A stretch of 64,000 nucleotides of DNA from Bacteroidota bacterium (GCA_021825585.1 JAKAGT010000019.1:1-64000); one strand, 5' to 3'; numbered from the stretch's first letter, positions 23,921-34,465 are shown. The notes: a model not told the origin generated them from the letters alone. Program-made: numbers and translations.

Positions 23921-26539
23921 CTATCTTACGCGCCCCTTGGTAAGAAACTCTTTCACTATCTCGGGGACACTGTTCACTGCTTCCCTAATTTTCGTAGGGT
24001 CTTTCCCACCGGCGGTCGCATAATTCGGCCTTCCGCCGCCGCCGCCGCCGACCTTTCGAGCCACTTCGTTGACAATCTTCCCGGCATGCAGTTTCTTCTC
24101 GGATACCGCATCGGATGAAACGCTCGAGACAAACATGACTTTGTCGCCTATCCTGCTTCCCAGAACGATGACTCCGCTTCCAAGCTTGTCTTTCAGATGG
24201 TCCGCCACCTGTCTCAACTCTTCGTCCGATTGGACCTCGGTCACGCCGTAAACGACGCGGACGCCTTCAATTACACCTTCCCCATTGACCGATTCGAGCA
24301 ATTTCTCGGCCGCCGACATGGCTGCCGTAAGTCGGTAGCTGCTCAGTTCCTTTTCCAGGTTCTTAACGCGTTCCAGCAGTTCATCCCTCTCGCGTTCGCG
24401 CTCTTCGGCACGTTTGGTCAGGGTTCCGATCACCCTCTCTACTCCGTTGCCGGTAACTGCCTCGAGACGACGTACGCCGCTCGCTATGCTCGACTCGGTT
24501 ACGACTTTGAAGAAGCCGATCTCGCTTGTGTTATGAACGTGAGTGCCGCCGCAGAACTCCATCGAGAAGTTGCCGAATTGTACGACGTTCACCCTATCGC
24601 CGTATTTATCACCGAAGAATGCGAGCGCCCCCATCTTCCGCGCCTCTCCGTATGGAATATTTCTGTGATGGGTGAGCCGGATCCTCTCGAGTATTTTTTC
24701 ATTTACGATCTGCTCGATGTCGTGGAGCTCTTCGGCCGAGACTTTCTTGTGATGAGAGAAGTCGAACCTCAGATGATCCGGGTCGACGAGCGAGCCAGCC
24801 TGCTGAACATGCGTACCCAGTGTCTTTCTTAAAGCCGCGTGCAGCAGGTGCGTCGCACTGTGGTTGCGCATTATTTCCAGCCGACGCTTGCTGTCGACTT
24901 TTGCCAATACATCCTCGCCGATCTGCAGCACTCCGGCGGAATCGCCCTCTACAACGTGGACTATCCTGTCATCCACTTTTACCAGATCCAGCACCGGCAC
25001 ACTCGTTCCCTGGGCAGATATGATACCCGTGTCGTCTACCTGACCGCCCGATTCCGCATAGAATGGCGTCTTGTCGAGGACAACGTATCGCTCTGTTCCA
25101 ATTTCCTTCAAGCCTACAACCTTGGATTCGTTCTCGACGGTATCATAACCTGTAAATTCGGTCTTTGCCTTGCCTACCAGGTCGCCCAGTTGAATATTGT
25201 CCGCGACGACGATGTTTACCACTTTCTTCGTTGCTTCCCTGGATCTGTCCTGCTGCTCAGTCATCAATTTGTCAAAGCCCGCCATATCGAGCGACAGGCC
25301 CCGTTCCTGCGCGATGAGATTCGTCAGGTCGGCCGGGAAGCCGTAAGTGTCATACAGCTTGAACACATCCTCACCGGCAATAACCTTCTTTCCCGATTTC
25401 CCCACCCGCTCCGCGACCTCGGCAAATATTTCCAAACCGCGATCCAGAGTCTGATTGAAACTCTCTTCCTCCGATTTTATTACTTCCTTGATCCTGTCCT
25501 TCGAAGCCACGATCTCAGGATACGCGCCGCCCATGTTCGTCACGAGAACGTCCACAAGTTTGTAGATTAACGGCTCGCGAACGTCGAGGTTACGCGCGTA
25601 TCGCGAAGCGCGGCGAAGGATTCTCCTCAGCACATATCCGCGCCCTTCGTTGGAAGGGTTCGCGTTGTCGGCAATCGCAAACGTCAGGGCACGAACGTGG
25701 TCGGCGATAACCCGCATGGCGACCTGGTTTCGTTCTCCTTCGTACGACTTTCCGGTAAGTCTCGCTATTTCCGATATGACAGGCGTGAAAACATCCGTAT
25801 CGTAGTTCGACCTTTTTCCTTGGAGGACCGAGACAACCCGCTCGAATCCCATGCCGGTATCGACATGTTTTGAGGGCAATGTTTCCAGTTTGCCCGACGT
25901 GTCTCTGTTATACTGGATAAATACCAAGTTCCAGAGTTCTATGAAGCGTCCGCATCCGTCGACATTTACACCGTGTCCGTGATTCCTGGCGCAGATCCCT
26001 TCGCCGAGGTCGAAGTGAATTTCCGAGCAGGGACCGCACGGCCCTGTCTCGCCCATCTCCCAAAAATTGTCCTTCTCTCCGAATCTCAGGATTCTCGCGG
26101 GGGCGATATCCGTTACTGTTTTCCAAAGCTCCGCGGCTTCGTCGTCGGTCTTATAGACGGTGGCGTACAGTTTATCTTTCGGGAGTTTCCATTCTCCGGT
26201 CAGAAGCTCCCACGCCCACTCAATTGCCTCCTTCTTGTAATAATCACCGAACGACCAGTTGCCGAGCATCTCGAAGAACGTGTGGTGGTATGTATCGTGT
26301 CCGACTTCTTCGAGGTCGTTGTGCTTGCCGCTTACCCTGATGCATTTCTGGTAGTTTGCAGCGCGCGTGTAGTCACGCTTCCCGGCTCCGAGGAAGACAT
26401 CCTTGAACTGGTTCATCCCCGCGTTGGCAAAAAGGAGCGTCGGATCATCGTAAGGAACCACCGGTGAACTGGGGACAAACCGGTGCCCGCGCTTCTCGAA
26501 AAACCTTATGAAACCTTCTCTAACCTGGTTTGAATTCAT
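23921..26539 (-). CDS. alaS: Alanyl-tRNA synthetase
   Basis: An 872-residue class II synthetase. The aminoacylation core begins MNSNQVREGFIRFFEKRGH and has FANAGMNQFKDVFLG. The editing domain has HSATHLLHAALR and CGGTHVHNT, which provide the zinc ligands. The C-terminal domain ends with a run of Gly (VGGGGGGRPNYATAGG), encoded by repeated GCC on the plus strand. Length is normal. It is followed by pcrB and preceded by clpS with a 3-bp gap. Confidence 0.97.
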   Translation of the reverse strand: MNSNQVREGFIRFFEKRGHRFVPSSPVVPYDDPTLLFANAGMNQFKDVFLGAGKRDYTRAANYQKCIRVSGKHNDLEEVGHDTYHHTFFEMLGNWSFGDYYKKEAIEWAWELLTGEWKLPKDKLYATVYKTDDEAAELWKTVTDIAPARILRFGEKDNFWEMGETGPCGPCSEIHFDLGEGICARNHGHGVNVDGCGRFIELWNLVFIQYNRDTSGKLETLPSKHVDTGMGFERVVSVLQGKRSNYDTDVFTPVISEIARLTGKSYEGERNQVAMRVIADHVRALTFAIADNANPSNEGRGYVLRRILRRASRYARNLDVREPLIYKLVDVLVTNMGGAYPEIVASKDRIKEVIKSEEESFNQTLDRGLEIFAEVAERVGKSGKKVIAGEDVFKLYDTYGFPADLTNLIAQERGLSLDMAGFDKLMTEQQDRSREATKKVVNIVVADNIQLGDLVGKAKTEFTGYDTVENESKVVGLKEIGTERYVVLDKTPFYAESGGQVDDTGIISAQGTSVPVLDLVKVDDRIVHVVEGDSAGVLQIGEDVLAKVDSKRRLEIMRNHSATHLLHAALRKTLGTHVQQAGSLVDPDHLRFDFSHHKKVSAEELHDIEQIVNEKILERIRLTHHRNIPYGEARKMGALAFFGDKYGDRVNVVQFGNFSMEFCGGTHVHNTSEIGFFKVVTESSIASGVRRLEAVTGNGVERVIGTLTKRAEERERERDELLERVKNLEKELSSYRLTAAMSAAEKLLESVNGEGVIEGVRVVYGVTEVQSDEELRQVADHLKDKLGSGVIVLGSRIGDKVMFVSSVSSDAVSEKKLHAGKIVNEVARKVGGGGGGRPNYATAGGKDPTKIREAVNSVPEIVKEFLTKGRVR

Positions 26540-26542
26540 CTA

Positions 26543-26869
26543 TCAGACTTCTATTTGGGTAATTAGACTGATTTCTTCGAGGACTCCATTTATTCTGAGA
26601 CAATCAGGCATCGGGCCCTCGTAGACCAATGCCTTGCCTTTGGAGTGCGCCTCAACAGCGATCGCCTCTGCCTTGTCGGAGCCGCAGCCCAGTGCTTTTA
26701 CCAGCTGGCCGATAACTTCATCGAACGTGTGCCAGTCATCGTTAAAAAGAATCACTCGTGCGGGTGTTTCCACTTTCGTTTCATCGTCTTCAACTTCTAT
26801 CGGCATCTCTTCGGTCTCGTGTCCGATGGAATCCCACTGAGAATTGAGGACGTCATTCAATAAAACCAT
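26543..26869 (-). CDS. clpS: ATP-dependent Clp protease adaptor
   Basis: A 108-residue N-end-rule adaptor for ClpAP/ClpCP. After a variable N-terminus, PARVILFNDDWHTFDEVIGQ carries the family's 'vll.NDd.ht.eyV' signature, and EAIAVEAHSKGKALVYEGP matches the C-terminal helix that holds the substrate pocket. It is the first gene of a leftward run with alaS. No clpA or clpP is nearby. Confidence 0.92.
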   Translation of the reverse strand: MVLLNDVLNSQWDSIGHETEEMPIEVEDDETKVETPARVILFNDDWHTFDEVIGQLVKALGCGSDKAEAIAVEAHSKGKALVYEGPMPDCLRINGVLEEISLITQIEV

Positions 26870-27112
26870 TGTAAGCCTCTGTGAAATATAAACCTAAGGG
26901 TTGTGTGATTCAAGAACGCATTGACCATTATGTGCGAAGAGTGCGGATGATTATGGCAGTTGTGACGACACTCCTGCAGTCAAACCATCAGGTCAAGGTC
27001 GATATCGTCTCAGATATTCCAACCTATCATCCAACCATGTGTTATACACGTGGCCGGCGACGGCACGGTGAGCTTCCGATGAAAGAGACAACGACGCAGG
27101 TATTTTTCCCGC

Positions 27113-28393
27113 CTATGCGTTTTCCACTATCTTAAGCTTCTTCCCCTTCGTCTCCGGGAAAGTCCAAATCCAGATGCCTGTGAGCAGCGCGAAGATCGCA
27201 GCAAGCGAAATCCCACCGCTGAGACCGTACGTTTCTGCGACGACTGCAATTATGACCGGCGTGAAAAACTGGACTCCGCGGGCGAGGTTGAATGCTGAGC
27301 CCATTGCAGTATTTCTTATCGAGGTTGGATAGAGTTCGCTGAAGAGCGGGCCGTAACCGCTGAACATTCCCGTACCGAATCCGACCAGGAACATGAACGA
27401 GAGTATAACCGGAGGATAGACTACCACTACGCTCCACATCAGAGTTACCATCACCAGCGCGGCGGCCATTATGAACGAGTAAATGGAATATGCCGGACGC
27501 CGGCCTAACTTATCCGCGACAAATCCAAACGTCAAATAACCGAGCAGTCCTCCCGCCTGCGTCACAAGCATCCATACCGCAGACTTTGCCATCGGGAATT
27601 GACGCTGCTCGTGAAGATAGCCGGGAAGCCACGAATAGGTAAACCAGTATGCAGACATATCGAAAATTGCGAGCAATAAAGATTGTCCGAAGAGTTTCCT
27701 GTACTCGGCTGAAAACAGGAGCAGGAATTTGTTCCTGCCCTCTTCCTCGACATTTCCGGCTTTGAAGCCCTCTTGAGATATGAGTCTCCTTCTTTCGGCC
27801 CAGACATCGGACTCAGGCAGTCGGCGTCTTATAATTATGACCAGGATGGCAGGCAGGATAGAGACAAAGAAACACGCTCGCCACCCGATCGAGGATTCAA
27901 GAAAACCGCCGACCAGCGTGGCCAACGCGATTCCGAATGGTGCCCCGGTTTGCATGAACGCTGCATATCTCCCCCGCACTCTTGCCGGGAATGTCTCGCC
28001 GACGTAAGTCTGACCGGTTGCCCACTCCCCGCCTACTCCCAGACCGGTGATTATTCTAAACAGAAGCAATATCCAGATTGAAGGGGAGAAGCCACTGAGG
28101 AATGTTCCCACACTGTAAGTTAATATCGTCCATTGGAGCACGCTCTTGCGCCCAAACCGATCGGAGAGGACTCCAAAGATCACGCCCCCCAACGCAGTAG
28201 CAGCCAACGATGCACCAAGAACGAATGAAAGCTCTACTCTCGTGAGATGGAGTTCACTCCCAACTGGAATTAGAAGAAAAGTGAAGAGGATTAAGTCGTA
28301 AAAGTCGAAGACCCAGCCCGCCCAGCTCATTAACAATATCTCGAAATGGGCTCTTGTAGGTTTCTCGACTTCGTTAAGAAGTGCCCGCTCCAT
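27113..28393 (-). CDS. Major facilitator superfamily transporter
   Basis: A 426-residue 12-helix MFS carrier. GVLSDRFGRKSVLQW is the loop 2-3 signature and GFVADKLGRRPAYSI repeats it in the second half. RIITGLGVGGEWATGQTYVGE is typical of the AAHS/SHS (aromatic acid, lactate or sialic acid) type. The N-terminal cytoplasmic segment (RAHFEILLMSWAGWVFDFYD) also fits. The substrate is not predictable; organic acids are most likely. It is monocistronic. Confidence 0.88.
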   Translation of the reverse strand: MERALLNEVEKPTRAHFEILLMSWAGWVFDFYDLILFTFLLIPVGSELHLTRVELSFVLGASLAATALGGVIFGVLSDRFGRKSVLQWTILTYSVGTFLSGFSPSIWILLLFRIITGLGVGGEWATGQTYVGETFPARVRGRYAAFMQTGAPFGIALATLVGGFLESSIGWRACFFVSILPAILVIIIRRRLPESDVWAERRRLISQEGFKAGNVEEEGRNKFLLLFSAEYRKLFGQSLLLAIFDMSAYWFTYSWLPGYLHEQRQFPMAKSAVWMLVTQAGGLLGYLTFGFVADKLGRRPAYSIYSFIMAAALVMVTLMWSVVVVYPPVILSFMFLVGFGTGMFSGYGPLFSELYPTSIRNTAMGSAFNLARGVQFFTPVIIAVVAETYGLSGGISLAAIFALLTGIWIWTFPETKGKKLKIVENA

Positions 28394-28753
28394 TTGCGCC
28401 TCTCCTCATGTTAAGGTTTTCCCGGTCCCGGGCCTTCGAAGTAAGACGGGAACAAGCCGGAGTCTATTCGAAATTCCGGCTTTTCATCGATTCATGATAA
28501 ATCAAAAAGAGAAGTCTGAGAATTTGCCGGCGAGTGATCACCTGGACTTCTCTCTGTCAAGCTCCCTTTTTATTTCCGGAACCGCATTGATATTCACGAG
28601 GAAAGACAAAACTTTAAGCTTCATGTACGATTCTAAGATCATCGTCTGTCGTACCGCCATTGTCGAATCTCAATTCGCGTGAAGCCTGCTTTATGTCGCT
28701 AAGCCTGATGTCGTAGGGAGGAATGAGGAGTAATCCCGGGCTAAATGTGTCCT
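28394..28753. other. Intergenic region, weak hairpin only
   Basis: About 360 bp between the MFS gene and the leftward membrane-protein operon. AAGCCGGA (28454-28461) and TCCGGCTT (28475-28482) form an 8-bp stem with a 13-nt loop; plus-strand Ts follow (28481-28484). It could act as a terminator for either direction but is weak. A 62-codon plus-strand frame here has no coding character. Confidence 0.45.
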
Positions 28754-29287
28754 TTATGTTCGAGTTCTAAAGAGATTTCTCCATATGACGTAAAACCCGG
28801 CAACCACGACCGCGGCCGGAATGAGGAATCGAAGCACGCTGAATGCTCCCCCGCTGACATCGAAATCGCCCTGGACCGCCATAAGTCCTGCCCAGCCAAA
28901 CAGGACAAAGAGTCCGGCAATGACAATCAGAACGTATTCCTTGGGATCGGAGAAGTAAACCATGAGGAATGCGAGACCGGGGATCAGGAGCACCGAAGGC
29001 CAAATTTGGCTCCACGAATCGGGTATAAATCCATACGACGCAAGCAGGACCAGTAACGCGGTCAGGAACAGCACGGCCCCCCAGAACAATCGGCGTCTTT
29101 CCGAAGAGGCAAAAGCGGTTATTGCCCCTACACCGCCCGCAGCCAGTACGGTAAATGCAACAATTCTGGTGAAGTTCAAATTGACGACCCCTGCCCTGCT
29201 GATCAGCAGCAGAATTCCGAGAATCAGCAGCAGCATGCCGAGCAGGAACGTACCGATACGGCTTCTATTGTTTACAATCGCGCTCAT
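28754..29287 (-). CDS. Small polytopic membrane protein (LiaF/DUF5668-like)
   Basis: A 177-residue protein with about six hydrophobic helices, starting MSAIVNNRSRIGTFLLGMLL and ending with a basic WRNLFRTRT. GGAGG upstream of the ATG at 29287 decides the start over the longer frame. It follows the two-PspC-domain protein with ATGA overlap. PspC proteins are often linked with LiaF/DUF5668 transmembrane proteins in envelope-stress loci, so a shared membrane role is inferred. Confidence 0.75.
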   Translation of the reverse strand: MSAIVNNRSRIGTFLLGMLLLILGILLLISRAGVVNLNFTRIVAFTVLAAGGVGAITAFASSERRRLFWGAVLFLTALLVLLASYGFIPDSWSQIWPSVLLIPGLAFLMVYFSDPKEYVLIVIAGLFVLFGWAGLMAVQGDFDVSGGAFSVLRFLIPAAVVVAGFYVIWRNLFRTRT

Positions 29288-30030
29288 GAAGGAACCTCCT
29301 TTGGTATCACAAATGCGCATACAAAGTAGAGAATGATGGCTAGTCCGAATGACGCGAAGACGAGGAGGACGAGGAAGAGTCTCACGATTGTCGAATCGAC
29401 GGCAAAGTATTCTGCCAATCCTCCGCAGATACCTGCGATCTTCCTGTCGCGAACGGACCGCACAAGTTTTCTTGTCTCCACTCCCGTATGAAGACTCTCA
29501 TTGTGAATCTCAGAAGGCTCTTTTTCCTTCTTCTGTCTCCCCATAAGCAGGGCGCCGCCGATCAGAATGATGATCACGGGGAGAAACAGGCGTCCGAAGT
29601 TGCGCCACGCACTGTCTATGTAAAAAATATTGTAATAGCCGACGAGAAGCGAAATCCCGATTATGACAACTATGATGCCTGCGATGAGGGTTACTGTGCT
29701 CCACGCGCCGGACGGCCGTCTCTCAGCACCCGCAGTCGATGGGTCGGTTGGCGACGCCGGTTCCGCCGGCATAATAAGCATCGATACAAGATAAAATATA
29801 ATTCCGCCCCCGAGGCTGAAAACTGAAAAAGCTACTACCAGAAGTCTTACAACGCTCGAATCAATCTGGAAATACTCGGCAAATCCCCCGCACACGCCGT
29901 CCAGTATTCTGTCCGAAGAAGATTTGAATAATCTGCGGGACGATTCACGTTCTTGCGGTCCACCGGATGATGCCGCTTGTTGCTCATCCGTCCCGGCATC
30001 GTTGGATGCTGTGTCACCACTTTCGAGCAT
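29284..30030 (-). CDS. Membrane protein with two PspC domains
   Basis: A 248-residue protein with two PspC domains: RLFKSSSDRILDGVCGGFAE (about 35-90) and RSVRDRKIAGICGGLAEYFA (about 185-245), each followed by a hydrophobic helix. The middle has two further helices. PspC senses envelope stress in enterobacteria; tandem forms are common in Bacteroidota and of unknown function. Its start overlaps the end of the cyclo-ligase gene by 17 bp. Confidence 0.88.
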   Translation of the reverse strand: MLESGDTASNDAGTDEQQAASSGGPQERESSRRLFKSSSDRILDGVCGGFAEYFQIDSSVVRLLVVAFSVFSLGGGIIFYLVSMLIMPAEPASPTDPSTAGAERRPSGAWSTVTLIAGIIVVIIGISLLVGYYNIFYIDSAWRNFGRLFLPVIIILIGGALLMGRQKKEKEPSEIHNESLHTGVETRKLVRSVRDRKIAGICGGLAEYFAVDSTIVRLFLVLLVFASFGLAIILYFVCAFVIPKEVPS

Positions 30031-30592
30031 TTGTTTTTATAATCTCATCTTCTGTTACGATATAATCAACCCTGACGTCTTTATCCGACGCCTCGATTGC
30101 ATCTACGACCTGAAAGTTATAAGCGAGAGCCACTATAGGTTTCTTCTGAGCGCGAAGCAAGTTGTCGTAGTAACCGAATCCCCATCCGATCCTGTTTCCC
30201 GTCCTGTCAACTGCTATAACAGGGACAATAAAGATGTCGACTTCTTCTGCTGGAACAGGGGCAAACACCTTTGGCTCCTTAATGTTGAACGGTCCTTCGG
30301 TCAGGTCGCCTATGTTCATCAGCTCGGAAGTATCCAGCGTCCTTAGCTTCCTGTCTGTAATTACAGGAACCGCTATCCTCTTTCCGCGCGCAAACGACCG
30401 TGCAATAAGCATGATGGTGTCGACTTCGTTAGGCTTTGACGCTATGTACGTATGAACGAGACCGGCATTCCTGTATTCCGGCAAATTCTCGAGACGCGTC
30501 AGCACAGTCTTGCTCCTCTGCAGTGCCTCCCCTTCTGTGAGCTGCTCACGAAGTGTTAATATTGTTTTTCGAATTTTTTTCTTCTGAGTCAA
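30014..30592 (-). CDS. 5-formyltetrahydrofolate cyclo-ligase
   Basis: A 192-residue enzyme that turns 5-formyl-THF into 5,10-methenyl-THF with ATP. Its N-terminus TQKKKIRKTILTLREQL, the folate-binding KPNEVDTIMLI region and the C-terminal signature DRTGNRIGWGFGYYDNLL are present. A TTG start at 30592 is chosen because CAGGAG lies 9 nt upstream and the length then matches the family. The frame extends to 30649 without a better start. It begins an operon with the PspC and LiaF-like genes. Confidence 0.9.
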   Translation of the reverse strand: MTQKKKIRKTILTLREQLTEGEALQRSKTVLTRLENLPEYRNAGLVHTYIASKPNEVDTIMLIARSFARGKRIAVPVITDRKLRTLDTSELMNIGDLTEGPFNIKEPKVFAPVPAEEVDIFIVPVIAVDRTGNRIGWGFGYYDNLLRAQKKPIVALAYNFQVVDAIEASDKDVRVDYIVTEDEIIKTNARKW

Positions 30593-30676
30593 GTAACTTT
30601 TCTCCTGATCGAAATCGTGAAAGGAGCTCGGCAAATTGCATCTATCCAAAAGCTGGCGTTAGCAAGTTCCGTTATT

Positions 30677-31558
30677 TCAAGCGCCTCTTTGTTGTTTCCT
30701 GTCGAACATCTCATAGATTGCCGAAATATCCTGCTCGCCATAACCGTAAGTGGCAGCGAGTGAAAACAGGTCTCTCACGAGCGAATGGATCGGCATGACA
30801 GCGCCCGCCTTTTCGGCCATCTGAGTAATGTAATTCAAATCCTTAACGAGCAGCCTAATCGGGAATTGAGTTGCGTGGTCCCTTGACATCATCTTGGGTG
30901 CCCGCAGCTCGTAAACGGGCGATTTCACTGCACTTGTGTTCAGTACATTAGAGAAGACCGATGAGTCAATTCCAAGCTTCTCGGATAGTTCCAGCCCTTC
31001 CGCCAGCAAACCGATCATGCCGGATATGAAGTGGTTGACGACGAGTTTCATGCCGCAAGCCGACCCATGATCTCCCACATGAAAGATGAACTTCCCCATC
31101 GCCTGAAAGATATCCCTGACCTCGTCGAGCACGCGGGGGTCTCCGCCGACCAGTATTGTCAGTTCGCCTCTTTCCGCAACGCTGCTCGTTCCCACCACCG
31201 GTGCGTCGAGCATCCTGGCGCCTGTCGCCTCCACGACTTCCGTGAACTTCCGGGACGCGTCAGGGGTGATCGTACTCATGTCTATCAAAACTCTATTCTT
31301 TCCGAGCGTACCTAAAACACCATCTTTACCAGAAAGGACGGACTCGACGGCCTCTATGTTTGAAAGCATCGTGATGACGACGTCTGCCGCTTCCGCAGCT
31401 TGTCGCGGACTCTCAGCCAGACTCGCCCCGGCACCTACAAGCTGCCTCGTCTTCTCCTTCGTACGGTTGTATACCGTTACCGGGAAACCTTTTTCCAAGA
31501 CCCTGGTCGCCATTGGCCTACCCATCAAGCCCGTGCCAATAAAAGCAACGCTCTTCAT
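30677..31558 (-). CDS. 3-hydroxyisobutyrate dehydrogenase-family oxidoreductase
   Basis: A 293-residue NAD(P)-dependent beta-hydroxyacid dehydrogenase. KSVAFIGTGLMGRPMATRVL is the dinucleotide-binding and family signature, DAPVVGTSSVAERGELTILV the substrate loop, and GSACGMKLVVNHFISGM contains the catalytic Lys with an Asn in the following turn. It could act on glyoxylate, succinic semialdehyde or 3-hydroxyisobutyrate. It is monocistronic, 27 bp upstream of the cyclo-ligase frame. Confidence 0.9.
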   Translation of the reverse strand: MKSVAFIGTGLMGRPMATRVLEKGFPVTVYNRTKEKTRQLVGAGASLAESPRQAAEAADVVITMLSNIEAVESVLSGKDGVLGTLGKNRVLIDMSTITPDASRKFTEVVEATGARMLDAPVVGTSSVAERGELTILVGGDPRVLDEVRDIFQAMGKFIFHVGDHGSACGMKLVVNHFISGMIGLLAEGLELSEKLGIDSSVFSNVLNTSAVKSPVYELRAPKMMSRDHATQFPIRLLVKDLNYITQMAEKAGAVMPIHSLVRDLFSLAATYGYGEQDISAIYEMFDRKQQRGA

Positions 31559-31799
31559 GCTCAACAAGCCTTAGTTAACTTAATGATGATTAAAACTAGT
31601 CAGGCTCGACTGCGTGGGCACAGTCGTTAATTCACTTTCAACTGCAAGTAATACCGTAAGAATATCACAAAAGAACTTCTGAAATGCAAATCACACGCAC
31701 GCAGGCCCTGCCGGGATGGTGATAAACGGCAGGGCAGATCCATGTACCCAAACTCGAGCATATGGCGCCTGTACAGTTCCATTGCCCCCACACGTGAAA

Positions 31800-31821
31800 A
31801 AGTCCGCTCGAAAGCGGACTT
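31800..31821 (-). terminator. Intrinsic terminator of the tRNA gene
   Basis: On the minus strand AAGTCCGCT and AGCGGACTT form a 9-bp stem with a TTCG tetraloop, followed directly by a T run (TTTTTC). It lies 7 bp after the tRNA 3' end. Confidence 0.9.
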
Positions 31822-31828
31822 CATTTTG

Positions 31829-31901
<73 letters not shown>

Positions 31902-32155
31902 ATCGGCAGATAATATAATAGAACCCCGACTCTTAAACAAGGATCAGACGGGAAGATTCGGACAATTCGAGCGAATAGCGGACACAAGACAAGCGGTTAA
32001 GCAGCCCCGCTATCAAAAACGCCAAAAAAGACTCGGTTGTCGATTTGATCTTACAGTCACTCAAACCAAATGCCCCTAATCAGGAGAGAATTCACCGCTG
32101 ATTAAGGTCCCCCTCAAAACCCGGCATCAAACGCCATTTCCCGCCTCTCCTCCGG

Positions 32156-33223
32156 CTAACAGATTCGCGGCAGCTGCTCACCGGACAGCATATCGACGAC
32201 TCTTGTGCCGCCGATCTTACTGTTCATCACGACTGTTCCATGATATCGATCGACCACTTCTCCGACAACGACGGATCTTTCTCCGAGTGGATGCTTCCTC
32301 ATCGCATCAAGGACCACATCGGCGTCGCGGGCGGACACGAACGCGAGAAGCTTACCCTCGTTAGCGATATACAGAGGATCGAGCCCGAGAAGCTCACAGG
32401 CTCCCTTGACATCATCGGGAATCGGGATAGCTTCTTCGTCGACAATCAATCCCAGTCCCGACTGTTGGGCTAATTCGTTGAGCGACGTTGCTACACCTCC
32501 GCGTGTTGGATCGCGGAGAGCGTGAATTTCACCGCCTGCATTGAGCATCCCGTCAACCAGACCGTTCAACGGCGCAGTATCGCTTTTTATGACGGTCTCG
32601 AAATCCAGCCCCTCCCGGACTGACATTATGGCAATACCATGCAGCCCTATCTCACCGCTCACTATAATCTTGTCTCCAGCTTGTATTCTTTTAGGACCTA
32701 TTTCGACGCCGCCAGCGACCAATCCGACACCCGATGTATTTATGAAAAGTTTGTCGCCCTTCCCGCGATCCACCACTTTGGTGTCGCCGGTGACGAGAAG
32801 CACACCCGCCTTCTGGGCGGCCTCTTTCATCGAGAGAACGATCTTCCAGAGATCTTCTACGGGCAGGCCTTCTTCGATTATGAATCCGGCAGACAGATAA
32901 AGTGGCTTTGCCCCGCACATCGCAATATCGTTCACGGTACCGTTCACTGCCAGTTCACCTATGTTTCCGCCCGGGAAGAAGATGGGATTAACCACATACG
33001 AATCGGTCGAGAAGGCGACTTTCTCTTCGCCGATCGTGAAGACCGCCCCGTCATGCAGCTGATCGAGGAGCTCGTTCCTGAACTGAGGAAGAAACATTTC
33101 CTCGATCAGCTGATGAGTCATTTTCCCGCCGCTGCCATGGGCCAGGAGAATATTGGCATAATCCGACTTCGGTATCGGGCAGGCAAAGCCGTTGTCGAGA
33201 TTCAATGATTGTTTATTTTCCAT
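32156..33223 (-). CDS. hypE: NiFe-hydrogenase maturation protein HypE
   Basis: A 355-residue PurM-like enzyme that dehydrates the thiocarboxamide on its own C-terminal Cys to form the cyanide ligand of the NiFe site. It has LLAHGSGGKMTHQLIEEMF at the N-terminus, GDTKVVDRGKGDK and RDPTRGGVATSLNELA. It ends PRIC, so the essential final Cys is present. It is the last gene of the hyp operon, 80 bp after hypD. Confidence 0.96.
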   Translation of the reverse strand: MENKQSLNLDNGFACPIPKSDYANILLAHGSGGKMTHQLIEEMFLPQFRNELLDQLHDGAVFTIGEEKVAFSTDSYVVNPIFFPGGNIGELAVNGTVNDIAMCGAKPLYLSAGFIIEEGLPVEDLWKIVLSMKEAAQKAGVLLVTGDTKVVDRGKGDKLFINTSGVGLVAGGVEIGPKRIQAGDKIIVSGEIGLHGIAIMSVREGLDFETVIKSDTAPLNGLVDGMLNAGGEIHALRDPTRGGVATSLNELAQQSGLGLIVDEEAIPIPDDVKGACELLGLDPLYIANEGKLLAFVSARDADVVLDAMRKHPLGERSVVVGEVVDRYHGTVVMNSKIGGTRVVDMLSGEQLPRIC

Positions 33224-33304
33224 GTTCGTTATCCTTCGTAACCCCGGTCAAGTGCAAAATTAAGCAGCAGTTTCGTTTCCTCGCAGGACTTGACGACCCC
33301 CCCT

Positions 33305-34417
33305 TCATCTGACCGCTTCTCCCGCAATTCCGCGAAATTTTCCGTAATGGTAATATGCTGCACATGCTCCCTCGGATGACACCATCGGTGCACCGAGCGG
33401 ATGCTCCGGCCTGCAGTCTCTGCCGAACGCAGCGCACTCGTGCGGCTTCTTCAAGCCCTGCATGATCTTTCCGGCTATGCACACCGGAGATTCCTGCGTT
33501 TCAATTCCAGCGACATCGAAGATCTTCTCAGCATCGTGTTCGGCAAACTCAGGCTTCAATCCCCAGCCACTCTTTGGTATCATTCCGATGCCGCGCCACT
33601 TTCTATCGACAACTTCGAACACTTCAGACAGGAGCCTCTTGGCCGTGATGTTCCCTTCCCTTAGGACGGCACGTGAGTATTGGTTTTCCACATCGACTCG
33701 CCCTTCCTCGAGTTGTCTGACAGCCATGTAAATTCCCTGGAGGATATCAACCGGCTCGAAACCGGTGACCACTATGGGCGATCTGTATTTTTCCGCTATC
33801 GGGAAATAATCTTCAAATCCCATGACCGTACAAACATGGCCGGCAGCAAGGAACGCCTGAACAAGATGCGAAGGAGAGGAGAGAATTGCCTCCACAGCCG
33901 GAGGAACGAGAACATGAGAGGTAAGAACGGAGAAGTTTTTCACTCCGAGTTCTCTCGCTTGCCAGACTGCCATGGCGTTTGCCGGTGCGGTCGTCTCGAA
34001 CCCGACTGCGAAGAATACGACTCTTTTTGCCGGGTTCTCTCGGGCAATTTTCAGTGCATCGAGAGGAGAATAGACAATTCGGACATCGCCGCCTTCGGAC
34101 TTGACTGTCAGCAGGTCCTTTGCGGATCCCGGCACCCTCAGCATGTCTCCGAAGGAGGTGAAAACAACTTCCTTGCGCGCTGCAATCGAGATTGCCTTAT
34201 CGATAATTTCCAGGGGCGTGACGCACACCGGGCATCCGGGCCCGTGTACAAGCGTGATCTCATCAGGAAGCAATTGGTCGATCCCGAATTTAACTATCGC
34301 GTGAGTCTGGCCTCCGCAAATCTCCATCATCGTCCACTCGCGCGTGGTTATGCTGCGTATCGATTCTGCATACTTCTTCGCGGTCGCGGCGTTTCTGTAT
34401 TCATCGATGTACTTCAT
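33305..34417 (-). CDS. hypD: NiFe-hydrogenase maturation protein HypD
   Basis: A 370-residue iron-sulfur protein that with HypC assembles the Fe(CN)2CO unit. [31 protein letters not shown] and [13 protein letters not shown] are family motifs. The C-terminal Cys cluster ([20 protein letters not shown], then C at the [14 protein letters not shown] segment) binds the 4Fe-4S cluster. The length is usual. Confidence 0.96.
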   Translation of the reverse strand: MKYIDEYRNAATAKKYAESIRSITTREWTMMEICGGQTHAIVKFGIDQLLPDEITLVHGPGCPVCVTPLEIIDKAISIAARKEVVFTSFGDMLRVPGSAKDLLTVKSEGGDVRIVYSPLDALKIARENPAKRVVFFAVGFETTAPANAMAVWQARELGVKNFSVLTSHVLVPPAVEAILSSPSHLVQAFLAAGHVCTVMGFEDYFPIAEKYRSPIVVTGFEPVDILQGIYMAVRQLEEGRVDVENQYSRAVLREGNITAKRLLSEVFEVVDRKWRGIGMIPKSGWGLKPEFAEHDAEKIFDVAGIETQESPVCIAGKIMQGLKKPHECAAFGRDCRPEHPLGAPMVSSEGACAAYYHYGKFRGIAGEAVR

Positions 34418-34465
34418 GGCGTTTAGCTTTTGGCCGTCAGCTCTCGGCTGAAGCTCTTCCCTTTC

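Noticed and set aside
24020-24055. GCC-rich triplet repeat
   Set aside because: It encodes the Gly-rich run normal for the alaS C-terminal domain.
28494-28682. 62-codon plus-strand frame
   Set aside because: No ribosome-binding site, no motif, atypical composition; treated as chance.
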